From Chloroflexota bacterium (lineage in GTDB: Bacteria > Chloroflexota > Anaerolineae > J102), in contig JAADFV010000063.1 of the NCBI GenBank assembly GCA_013152695.1, positions 1 to 32,059 of the forward strand: 32,059 bases of DNA. Reading direction: 5' to 3'. The stretch's first letter is position 1; every line of letters starts with the position of its first letter. Below, piece after piece: positions 1 to 7,495 of this stretch. Under the pieces are notes generated by a model, which was not told where the DNA came from, searched no databases, and saw nothing but the letters and a program-made list of their open reading frames with translations. The position numbers and the translations under genes are program-made.

Positions 1-2329
1 CATAAGGGACAGCCGGGGTGGGCTGCCATAAAGCTGGTTGGTGGGGTTTGGCTGGAAAGGCCTCGATCAAGTCCTGCACCTGCGACTGTACGGTCAGCCA
101 GTTATTTTCATCCAGGGTGATGTTCCAAAGCATGGCATTGCGGTTGATCAGATAGGAACGCACCTCTTCCAGGCGAGCCAGAACGCTCTCCCAGTCATTT
201 TCTACGTCCTCAATCAGTTTGCGCAGGAAGAAAAGATAACTCACTCCGCCCATTTGTTCGGAAACCCACCCTGCTGTATGGAAATGGGCGCTGAGGCGAC
301 CGCCGACGATGGAATGTCCGGCCGGTGCCAGACTGGATTCTTGTGCAGCCTTTTCTTCCAGTACGATTTGGCGGAATCGTTCCTGGTTATCCAGCTTGGG
401 GGCAGTGAGAATGTCTTTGTAGATTGCCAGGAGGTCAGGAACCTGCTCGATCATGGCTTTGCCACGCAGGAAGAGCCATGTGCTGGGTTGGCCATCGATA
501 CGACGGCTCGAATTGAATAAGCGGGCATGGATACCACCGGTCTTACTGCCAATACGCTGAGAGAGACTGACGAAATCCTCGTATTCGGTACCCATCTGTA
601 AAAGAGCAGTACTGAAGAGAGGAAGGTAGGGGAGGATTTCCTGAGGGAGGCTGCGGAGGTCTAGTCCGACATCCAGGTAGAAGATGCCATTAGTGAAGAG
701 GTCGTGGAAGAGAATCTGGGAGCCTTTGTGAGCGTCGATGGCAATGGGCAAGGTCTTGCTTTTTTTGTCCAGGTCTTCCAGGCGTAAGCGGGGGATGGCA
801 GCCAGGGCTTCGGGAGAGTCGGGGGTCTGCTGCAAGCGCCGTAATTCCTGAGTATTGGTGATGATTTGCTGTATTTCTTTCTCGCTCAATTGGGATTTGA
901 TCCTTGCCAGCCGTTCTGTTTCTTCTTCATTTTGCCGGGCTTGCAGTTCGGGATCGGGGCGCAGCAATAGGGTAGTACGGTGCGGATTCTCGAGAAAATA
1001 GGTCTTGATCAGTGACTCGAAATAGGCTTCATTGGCATGAATACGAGCCTTGATTGCAGCAAGCGGTTCCTCGAAGGCAATCAGTTGGAAAGGATCCGCT
1101 TCGTAGAGCCAGGTGGAGAGGGCTCGCAGCATCAGTGCCAGTCCACGCGGGAACCCGCCGGTATTATTTTCGCGTAGGTGAAATTCAATGGTATTCAAGG
1201 AAGCCTCAATTGTACGAGGATCGATACCTTCGCTGGCCAACTTTTCCAGAACTTCGAAGATTAGTTGCTCGACTTTGGGCGAATCATTTTCGTCGATACC
1301 CTTGAGACCTGTGGAAAAGGCCACCTGGCGAATATCACTTTCCATGCCGAAACCGGCCAGATCTTCACCCAGACCGGAATCGATCAAGGCTTTGCGTAGG
1401 GGAGAAGCGGGGGTGCCCACGAGAATGTGCCCTAATATTCCTAATGCTAAACTGACCTCCGCATCATGTACTGTTTCATCCAGCATCCAGTTTACAGTGA
1501 CATAAGCTTTGGTTTCATCGCCGGCGGCATAGGGTAGTTCCATAGCTCGCGGCGCCGTAAAGCGTGGCTGAAGATCGACATGGGAGTCGATGTCCAGCCG
1601 CTCGAATTCCTGGAGCCAGTTGTCCAGTAGTTTCAGTCGTTCTGTCGCCGGATCATCACCATAGAACCAGATTCGGGCATTCGAAGGGTGGTAGTAGGCA
1701 TGATGGAATGCCTTGAATTGCTCGTAACTAAGTTCGGGAATATGACGAGGGTCACCCCCTGAATCCAGCCCATAGGTGGTATCGGGAAAAAGGGAACGTC
1801 GTGAGGCGTCACTGAGCAAGTCGTCAGGATCGCTGTAGGCCCCTTTCATTTCATTGTAGACAACGCCCTTGATGGTGAGTGGTTGCGAAGGATCATCGAG
1901 CTCGTAGTGCCAGCCTTCCTGCTCAAAAGTATGCCGTCTGAGGAGAGGATAAAAGACGGCATCCAGATACACGTCAATCAAATTATAGAAGTCCTGCAAG
2001 TTTTGACTGGCGACAGGGTAAACTGTTTTGTCAGGATAGGTAAAGGCATTGATGAACGTCTTGAGAGAACCTTTGATGAGTTCGATGAAGGGCTCTTTGA
2101 CCTGATATTTACGTGAACCTGCCAAGACGGCATGTTCGAGAATATGGGCGACGCCTGTAGAATCGGTAGGCGGTGTGCGGAAGGTGATGCCGAAACATTT
2201 GTTTTCGTCATCATTTTCCATGGAAATCAGCTCCGCTCCAGTTTTTTCATGGCGAAACAAACGCGCATGCGTATTGATTTCTGGGATATCGAATTCTCTT
2301 ATCAGTACGAAACCATGTAATTGGTTCAT
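1..2329 (-). CDS. M16C-family metallopeptidase (PreP/Cym1-like), 3' end outside window
   Basis: Zinc metallopeptidase of the presequence-protease subfamily, which degrades free peptides inside a closed two-half chamber; probably cytoplasmic, since no signal peptide is seen. Reading the minus strand from ATG at 2329 gives an uninterrupted frame of about 776 residues to the window edge. The inverted zinc motif HILEH (H62, E65, H66) is followed by the M16C-typical stretches GSRKYQVKEPF and YPVASQN, and VVYNEMKGAY supplies the probable third ligand E160. Later segments (for example VTVNWMLDETVHDAEV) fit the second M16C half. The family is usually 950-1000 residues, so about 200 C-terminal residues lie outside. 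The start is supported by GGAG six bases upstream. It diverges from an M3B peptidase gene, which suggests a shared role in peptide turnover (inference). Family assignment is firm; substrate is unknown. Confidence 0.93.
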   Translation of the reverse strand, partial: MNQLHGFVLIREFDIPEINTHARLFRHEKTGAELISMENDDENKCFGITFRTPPTDSTGVAHILEHAVLAGSRKYQVKEPFIELIKGSLKTFINAFTYPDKTVYPVASQNLQDFYNLIDVYLDAVFYPLLRRHTFEQEGWHYELDDPSQPLTIKGVVYNEMKGAYSDPDDLLSDASRRSLFPDTTYGLDSGGDPRHIPELSYEQFKAFHHAYYHPSNARIWFYGDDPATERLKLLDNWLQEFERLDIDSHVDLQPRFTAPRAMELPYAAGDETKAYVTVNWMLDETVHDAEVSLALGILGHILVGTPASPLRKALIDSGLGEDLAGFGMESDIRQVAFSTGLKGIDENDSPKVEQLIFEVLEKLASEGIDPRTIEASLNTIEFHLRENNTGGFPRGLALMLRALSTWLYEADPFQLIAFEEPLAAIKARIHANEAYFESLIKTYFLENPHRTTLLLRPDPELQARQNEEETERLARIKSQLSEKEIQQIITNTQELRRLQQTPDSPEALAAIPRLRLEDLDKKSKTLPIAIDAHKGSQILFHDLFTNGIFYLDVGLDLRSLPQEILPYLPLFSTALLQMGTEYEDFVSLSQRIGSKTGGIHARLFNSSRRIDGQPSTWLFLRGKAMIEQVPDLLAIYKDILTAPKLDNQERFRQIVLEEKAAQESSLAPAGHSIVGGRLSAHFHTAGWVSEQMGGVSYLFFLRKLIEDVENDWESVLARLEEVRSYLINRNAMLWNITLDENNWLTVQSQVQDLIEAFPAKPHQPALWQPTPAVPY

Positions 2330-2378
2330 TATCATCTCCGTGAAGGGTATATTGTGTAGAAACAAGGGAAGTTGGCGT

Positions 2379-2406
2379 ATTATATCATCGCTCGAGATTT
2401 TCTCAG
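2379..2406 (-). promoter_or_regulatory. Candidate sigma70-type promoter of the M16C peptidase gene
   Basis: On the minus strand there is a perfect TATAAT at 2384-2379. CTGAGA (4 of 6 matches to TTGACA) lies at 2406-2401, with a 16-base spacer. Transcription would start near 2372, giving a leader of about 43 bases before the ATG at 2329. Confidence 0.5.
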
Positions 2407-2593
2407 CACTTTATCTCCTCGTGCAACAGGTTCAGCGTTTCGTGAATGGCTGTTAACCTCTGCAATCAGGGATTGGAGGGGATGCGAGCTGGCCCATAAC
2501 CCATGCACTGAGAGGTTAGGTCATAGGTTACTGGCCCTCATGCGCTCATATTCTCTGCTGTGGTCGCGTCCTCTGCAAAATAAGGTGGGTATT

Positions 2594-2621
2594 TTGTGAG
2601 CATAGCGAGAAGCGCTATAAT
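2594..2621 (+). promoter_or_regulatory. Candidate promoter of the pepF-ribA operon
   Basis: TTGTGA (4 of 6) at 2594-2599 and a perfect TATAAT at 2616-2621 are separated by 16 bases. The expected start near 2628 places a strong hairpin (2630-2654) at the very 5' end of the transcript. Confidence 0.6.
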
Positions 2622-2629
2622 TGAACTAT

Positions 2630-2654
2630 GGCGCTGCCCATTTTTGGGCGCGCC
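2630..2654 (+). promoter_or_regulatory. 5'-terminal stem-loop in the pepF leader
   Basis: GGCGCTGCCC pairs with GGGCGCGCC around an ATTTTT loop, with a single bulged T. It starts about two bases after the predicted transcription start and ends before the likely AAGGA ribosome site at 2661-2665. The run of T lies in the loop and not after the stem, so it is not a terminator. It may act as a 5' stability element (inference). Confidence 0.5.
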
Positions 2655-2679
2655 TTTCGCAAGGAAATATTGATCCATT

Positions 2680-4485
2680 ATGACGAATAAAGCTGACTCG
2701 CTCCAGCAAATTGCTATCACACAGGAAAAATGGTGCTTAGAAGAGCTGTTCCCTGGGGCTGATAGTCCCGAATTCGAAAATGCCAAAACAGCGTTAATAG
2801 AAAAAGTTGCAACGTTTACCAAGGTGCGCTCGCTGCTAAATCCTGATATCGATACGAAGACATTTCTGGATATCATTGCTCAATTGGAGGTAATTACCGA
2901 AGAGAGTTACCGGATTTATGGCTTTGCCGGTTTGTGGTTTAGTGAGGATACCCAGAATCAGCTTGCTCAGGGTTTGCAGGCTCAGGTGCAGCAAATTATG
3001 GCGGAGCTGACCAATCGCACCTTGTTTTTTAGCTTATGGTGGAAGGGGCTAGACGATGAGAATGCCGAACGGCTGATGGCCGTTGCTGGAGATTGTCGTT
3101 ACTGGTTGGAGGAAATGCGTCATTTCAAACCTCACACCTTAAGTGAGGACGAAGAGAAAATCATCAATATTAAAGATGTGACAGGAGTCAATGCTCTCAC
3201 GGCCTTGTACGATACGATCACAAATCGTTACGTGTTTCGTATCGAAATAGAAGGCGAAGTGAAGGAAATGACGCGGGGTGAGTTGATGGTGTTGGCCCGT
3301 AGTACCGATCCAGAGCTCCGAGCAGCAGCCTATCAAGAACTCTATCGAGTCTACGGCGAAAGAGGCGTGATTCTGGGCCAGATGTACCAGACGCGGGCGC
3401 GAGATTGGCAAAATGAGCAAATCGAGCTCCGGCGCTTTCAAAGCCCCATCGCCGCTCGCAATCTCCAAAATGACATCCCTGATGATGTTGTGGAGACTCT
3501 TTTGGACCTTGCTCGTGAAAATGCACCTGTTTTCCAGCGTTTCTTCCGGCTAAAAGCACGCTGGCTGGGCATGGAGAAATTGCGGCGTTATGATATCTAT
3601 GCTCCTGTTGTCGAGGCAGATAAGACCTACGATTTTGCCGAAGCTGCTGACATGGTCTTCGATGCTTTCTATGAGTTCGAGCCACAAATCGCACACTTGG
3701 CCCGCCGCGTTTTTGCAGAGAAGCATGTGGATAGTGAAGTGCGGCAGGGCAAACGAGGTGGGGCTTTTTGCTGGACTGTATCGTCCCGTTTTTCACCATG
3801 GGTACTGGTCAATTATCAGGGCAAGGCCAATGATGTCTCGACTCTGGCGCATGAATTGGGGCATGCTGTGCACAGTATGTTGGCCGCTCATCATAGCATT
3901 TTCACCCAGCACGCCTCTCTTCCCCTCGCTGAAACCGCCTCCACTTTCGCCGAAATGCTGCTGGTAGATTACCTGTTGGGCAGAGAAGAAGATGAGAATG
4001 TACGTCGCGATATTCTCTTTTCACAGGTGGATGATGCCTATGCCACCATCATGCGTCAGGCTTATTTCGCTCTATTCGAGCGCGAAGCCCATGATCGAAT
4101 TGCTGAGGGAGCGGCAGTAGATGAGCTTTCGGCGGTGTATCTGCAAAATCTCGCAACCCAGTTCGGTGATTCGGTAGAGGTTCCCGAGGAATTTCGCTGG
4201 GAATGGATTTCCATCCCTCATATTTACCATGTCCCGTTTTATGTGTATTCGTATGCCTTTGGTCAATTATTGGTGCTAGCTCTCTACCAACAGTACAAAA
4301 AGGAAGGCGATTCTTTCAAAGCGCGGTACCTCGACATCCTTTCTGCTGGCGGTTCCCAATCTCCGGCAAATATCCTCCGACAAGCAGGTATCGACATTCA
4401 TCGCCGCGATTTTTGGCAAGGAGGATTCGATATTATCTCCGATCTCGTTGATCAATTAGAGACAATTCCTATTCCGGACCCATGA
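2680..4485 (+). CDS. pepF: Oligoendopeptidase F, peptidase family M3B
   Basis: Cytoplasmic zinc oligopeptidase that cleaves short peptides. The 601-residue length is typical for PepF/M3B. The catalytic motif HELGH is at residues 391-395 in the context STLAHELGHAVHSM, and LPLAETASTFAEML follows with E418 as the expected third zinc ligand. GGAFCWTVSSRFSPWVLVNY upstream of the motif is also typical of the family. No signal peptide is seen. The ATG at 2680 is preceded by AAGGA with a rather long 14-base gap. A candidate promoter and a 5' hairpin lie directly upstream. The TGA stop overlaps the ATG of ribA (ATGA), so the two genes form a translationally coupled pair although no metabolic link is obvious. 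Confidence 0.95.
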   Translation: MTNKADSLQQIAITQEKWCLEELFPGADSPEFENAKTALIEKVATFTKVRSLLNPDIDTKTFLDIIAQLEVITEESYRIYGFAGLWFSEDTQNQLAQGLQAQVQQIMAELTNRTLFFSLWWKGLDDENAERLMAVAGDCRYWLEEMRHFKPHTLSEDEEKIINIKDVTGVNALTALYDTITNRYVFRIEIEGEVKEMTRGELMVLARSTDPELRAAAYQELYRVYGERGVILGQMYQTRARDWQNEQIELRRFQSPIAARNLQNDIPDDVVETLLDLARENAPVFQRFFRLKARWLGMEKLRRYDIYAPVVEADKTYDFAEAADMVFDAFYEFEPQIAHLARRVFAEKHVDSEVRQGKRGGAFCWTVSSRFSPWVLVNYQGKANDVSTLAHELGHAVHSMLAAHHSIFTQHASLPLAETASTFAEMLLVDYLLGREEDENVRRDILFSQVDDAYATIMRQAYFALFEREAHDRIAEGAAVDELSAVYLQNLATQFGDSVEVPEEFRWEWISIPHIYHVPFYVYSYAFGQLLVLALYQQYKKEGDSFKARYLDILSAGGSQSPANILRQAGIDIHRRDFWQGGFDIISDLVDQLETIPIPDP

Positions 4486-5108
4486 CAACTTTAATTTCTG
4501 TACAACAACTCGTTTGCGCGCGTATTCCCACAGATGTGGGTGAATTTCAACTTTGTTTATATGCGAACAGCCAGGATGATAAAGAACATCTGGCTCTCAC
4601 CATGGGCACTTTGTCGGGCCAGAAGGATGTGCTCGTACGTGTTCATTCTGAATGTTTTACTGGTGATGTGTTAGGTTCGCAACGATGCGACTGTGGCGAA
4701 CAACTGCATTTGGCCATGGAAAAGATTGCCAGGGCTGGCCAAGGCGTTGTCGTTTACTTGCGTCAGGAAGGCCGTGGCATCGGCCTGTTGGATAAGCTCC
4801 GTGCTTATAATTTACAAGATGAAGGTTATGATACGGTCGAGGCAAACTTGGTGCTGGGGCACCAGGCGGATGAGCGCAATTATGATGTTGCAGCCGGGAT
4901 TATTGCCGACCTGGGCATCCTTTCGGTGCGTCTGATCACGAATAATCCTCACAAGATTCAGTATCTCCAGTCTTTGGGGGTGACAATCACCGAGCGTGTC
5001 CCTCTTATCCCGACCGTAACTCCTGAGAACGAACATTATCTACGCACCAAGGTGCGGCGCATGCGCCATCTTCTTGACCTCAATATCGCTTCCAGATCGG
5101 CAAAATAG
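4482..5108 (+). CDS. ribA: GTP cyclohydrolase II (riboflavin biosynthesis)
   Basis: Converts GTP to 2,5-diamino-6-ribosylamino-4(3H)-pyrimidinone 5'-phosphate, formate and pyrophosphate, the first step of riboflavin synthesis. At 208 residues it is a stand-alone RibA, not fused to the RibB (DHBP synthase) domain. The zinc cysteines are visible in SECFTGDVLGSQRCDCGEQ (C58, C69, C71). The GTP-site signature YLRQEGRGIGL is at 93-102, and DERNYDVAAGIIADLG and LITNNPHKI follow as in the family. The start ATG overlaps the pepF stop by four bases, implying translational coupling. No other rib genes are in the window, so the pathway genes appear to be scattered. Confidence 0.96.
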   Translation: MTTLISVQQLVCARIPTDVGEFQLCLYANSQDDKEHLALTMGTLSGQKDVLVRVHSECFTGDVLGSQRCDCGEQLHLAMEKIARAGQGVVVYLRQEGRGIGLLDKLRAYNLQDEGYDTVEANLVLGHQADERNYDVAAGIIADLGILSVRLITNNPHKIQYLQSLGVTITERVPLIPTVTPENEHYLRTKVRRMRHLLDLNIASRSAK

Positions 5109-5210
5109 AAAGCACACCTCCCTGCTCTGGCGCCTGGCCAAACTGGACGCGGTCGGTGCAATCAAAGGTCTCTCCCTCTTTCCGGGCCAGGGCTGTCATG
5201 TCCCCAACTG

Positions 5211-5705
5211 TCACGAGTGTGCCGCCTTTGATTGGGCATGGGTGTCAAGCCATTGTTGGGCACGGCGCACAAAGTCTTTTTCCGAATCAAAAGTAAGCAG
5301 GCGTTCGGCTGTGGCCAGATCGGGTGCCCATAATGGCCGAAACAGCGCTTCTTCTGCGGAAGGGCTTTTGGGATGGGGTTGGCCGCGGTTGGGATCAGTG
5401 AGGCGCATGAGATAGTAGTGCTCATTGCGCTTGATATGCTTGCCTTTGAAGACAAACTCGGTTTTGGCTTCGCCTAAATCTGCGATGATTTCCAGCCCCC
5501 AGTAGCCACTCTCTTCCCCCACCTCTCGCAAGGCTGCCTCTTGGGGCGACTCGCCCGGCTCGATATGTCCTTTGGGCAAACGTACTTCGTGGCTGGGAGT
5601 GTCTGTGCGAGGCACCTCTCGCTCGAGCAGAAGGACTTCTCCCCGATCATTGAGAACTACTCCTCCTGCGGCGCGGTATTTTTTTATTGATTTCTTTTTA
5701 CTCAT
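5211..5705 (-). CDS. Nudix hydrolase (diadenosine polyphosphate hydrolase-like)
   Basis: A 164-residue Nudix-fold protein that should hydrolyse a nucleoside diphosphate linked to another moiety with a divalent metal. The complete Nudix box runs from GHIEPGES through REVGEESGY and follows GX5EX7REUXEEXGU. The N-terminal AAGGVVLNDRGEVLLLER and the LPKG just before the box resemble MutT/Ap4A-hydrolase types, but the substrate cannot be read from sequence. ATG at 5705 has AAGGAG nine bases upstream. It lies 69 bases downstream of the HTH/TPR gene on the same strand and converges on ribA. The first residues are lysine-rich (MSKKKSIKKY). Confidence 0.88.
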   Translation of the reverse strand: MSKKKSIKKYRAAGGVVLNDRGEVLLLEREVPRTDTPSHEVRLPKGHIEPGESPQEAALREVGEESGYWGLEIIADLGEAKTEFVFKGKHIKRNEHYYLMRLTDPNRGQPHPKSPSAEEALFRPLWAPDLATAERLLTFDSEKDFVRRAQQWLDTHAQSKAAHS

Positions 5706-5774
5706 GGCGGAAATCTCCTTACTTTGCTCCTGTGAGTAGCTGTCGGGGTCTTGTTTTCATAGCTGAACCAATGG

Positions 5775-7349
5775 CTATTCTCGTTTCAGGGCTTCGAGGG
5801 TTTTTTCATCGAAAGGATTCTTTCCTTGTTGTAGCGCTTGAATCCAGGCTTGCCGTTTTGGGGCGAAAACCTCATACATCGGGGGGTCTTGATCAGCAAG
5901 ACGCTGGAGAAATGTTTGGAAATCGGTCACAGCCTCATCATAACGTCCTAAAAGAGCCAGGGTTAGGCCACGACTATCGTGGCTATAACCGCTGTCATCC
6001 CCGGCAACAGCCTGATCACAAAAGGGTAGAGCCTCGGTTGGGCGCTGATTCAGGCTCAAATTCCAGCAAAGGGCATTATTGGTGGCTGGATCATCAGGTT
6101 GTAGCCGATGTGCTGTCTGTAAGTGGGGTAGGGCTTCGTCGAAGGAATCGGGCGAACGCCGGAGCAAAGCCAGGGCGAGATTGAGATGGGCAGGAGCAAA
6201 ATCAGGTTTGGCAGCCAGGGTTTGGCGAAAATCACTGATCGCGGCACTCAGATCTGAATCTGTGCCCCGTTGGAGATAAGCAGCCCCACGATTGTTGCGC
6301 GCCGAGATCAGGTCGGGATTGGCCGCAAGGGCACGCGAGTAGAGGTCGATGACCTGATCCCAGTCCTTGTCAGCTTGTCGGCTGGTAAGCAATGCCAGGT
6401 AGAAATAGATGGCAGCGAGGGTATGGGCATCGTTGGGGTTGAGATTCAGAGCACGGTGGAGCGCCGCCTCGGCCAGGGCGGACCGGCCTGCTAAGAGATG
6501 CACCTGTCCCAACATCAAGAGGGCCATAACGCGCATTTCCTCAGGAAGATCCGTGTTGATGATGATGTTCAACTCTTCGGGAGAGGTGAGCAAACGATTG
6601 AAGGTGGCAGCATCATTTGCCGTCTGGGGCATTGTCACGTAGGCCACAACCCGGCCGCTGTCGTATTCTCCCCAAATGACTAACACGGCTCCCAGCTGCT
6701 GGCCGATTCTCTCGGCCTCATCTTCCCGGACGATCACGGTCGGAGCTATATCCACACGGACATCGTGTAATCCTGCCGCAGTCATTTCTTCCTGCAAAGC
6801 CACCTGTAAACGGCCAGCCACGTTGTAGCCGATGGCCTCGCCGCCATAATTGGCAAATTCACTGATGAGAAGCAGGGTTTCATCGGCTGAGGCCGGCTGT
6901 GGCCAGACAGTCGCTGTGGCTGCAGCCGGCAACCAGCCCCTTTCCTCCCCCCAGGAACGCCATGTCCCCGACAAAAGTAACCCCACACCGCCAAGAATGA
7001 GCAGTAAAACTAGCGCCAACCACCAGAGCCGCTGAGGGGACAGTTTTTTGACAACGACTGTTGCTGGCAGCGGTTCTGATAAAGATTCCTCAGATACTTG
7101 CGTTGTTAGCGGGGGCGGCTCTTCGGGATGAAAACCGGCTGCGATCAGCAGTTGGTCTCGTTCTGCAGGTGTGAGACGTAGCTTTTCCGCCAGGCGCAGC
7201 ACATCTTGGCGATGGCGGGGGCGTTGGGTCAGGCCTTCTTTCCAGCGGAATATGGTTTGCCGGCGTACACCCAGATGTCGCGCCAATTCCGCATCACTGA
7301 TGCCGGTGCGTTCAGTATAGTCGCTGAGCAATTGCGAGAATGTTTTCAT
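5775..7349 (-). CDS. XRE-type helix-turn-helix / transmembrane / TPR protein
   Basis: A 524-residue membrane-anchored protein. Residues 1-75 form a Cro/C1-like HTH (ISDAELARHLGVRRQTIFRWKEG). Residues 80-105 are an acidic linker, and about 109-127 form one strongly hydrophobic segment (LWWLALVLLLILGGVGLLL). A middle domain (about 145-260) contains ELLLISEFANYGGEA-type sequence resembling an ABC-sugar or FlgO-like fold, and residues 265-500 hold TPR-like helical repeats (for example AHTLAAIYFYLALLTSRQADKDW, LISARNNRGAAYLQRG, APAHLNLALALLRRS, GYSHDSRGLTLALLGRYDEA). The topology would put HTH inside and TPRs outside. I recognise this architecture as common in Chloroflexota; its signal is unknown. 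It diverges from the VWA lipoprotein gene and could control that intergenic region (inference). The middle-domain comparison is tentative. Confidence 0.8.
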   Translation of the reverse strand: MKTFSQLLSDYTERTGISDAELARHLGVRRQTIFRWKEGLTQRPRHRQDVLRLAEKLRLTPAERDQLLIAAGFHPEEPPPLTTQVSEESLSEPLPATVVVKKLSPQRLWWLALVLLLILGGVGLLLSGTWRSWGEERGWLPAAATATVWPQPASADETLLLISEFANYGGEAIGYNVAGRLQVALQEEMTAAGLHDVRVDIAPTVIVREDEAERIGQQLGAVLVIWGEYDSGRVVAYVTMPQTANDAATFNRLLTSPEELNIIINTDLPEEMRVMALLMLGQVHLLAGRSALAEAALHRALNLNPNDAHTLAAIYFYLALLTSRQADKDWDQVIDLYSRALAANPDLISARNNRGAAYLQRGTDSDLSAAISDFRQTLAAKPDFAPAHLNLALALLRRSPDSFDEALPHLQTAHRLQPDDPATNNALCWNLSLNQRPTEALPFCDQAVAGDDSGYSHDSRGLTLALLGRYDEAVTDFQTFLQRLADQDPPMYEVFAPKRQAWIQALQQGKNPFDEKTLEALKRE

Positions 7350-7384
7350 CGAAAACTCAGGGGAAAATTAGAAATTTGTTGGGT

Positions 7385-7471
7385 GTAACATCGATTGTAA
7401 CACTTTTGACTCTTGAAGTGTACCTGAAATCTGACAGACTGGAGGCAGGATAATGATTTTCCCGTAACATC
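7385..7471. promoter_or_regulatory. Repeated GTAACA elements in a divergent control region
   Basis: In the 146-bp gap between the HTH/TPR gene and the VWA gene, GTAACATC occurs at 7385-7392 and again at 7464-7471, and GTAACAC occurs at 7397-7403. The first two lie 12 bases apart, about one helical turn, as same-strand copies. This spacing is compatible with an operator. The HTH domain encoded next door is a candidate binder (inference). Confidence 0.35.
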
Positions 7472-7495
7472 TATCGACTCAAGGAGCACTTTCTC

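Larger units (their letters stand above)
2330..2679. other. 350-bp divergent intergenic region between two peptidase genes
   Basis: This gene-free stretch separates the M16C gene (minus) from pepF (plus). It holds one candidate promoter near each end. An 8-bp inverted match (TAACCTCT and AGAGGTTA, roughly 50 bases apart) is present but weak. No tRNA, small ORF with family signal or repeat was recognised in the middle. Confidence 0.6.

Noticed and set aside
3218..3799. 193-codon open frame on the minus strand inside pepF
   Set aside because: Antisense to a clearly conserved gene, with low-complexity Pro/Arg/His-rich translation and no family signal.
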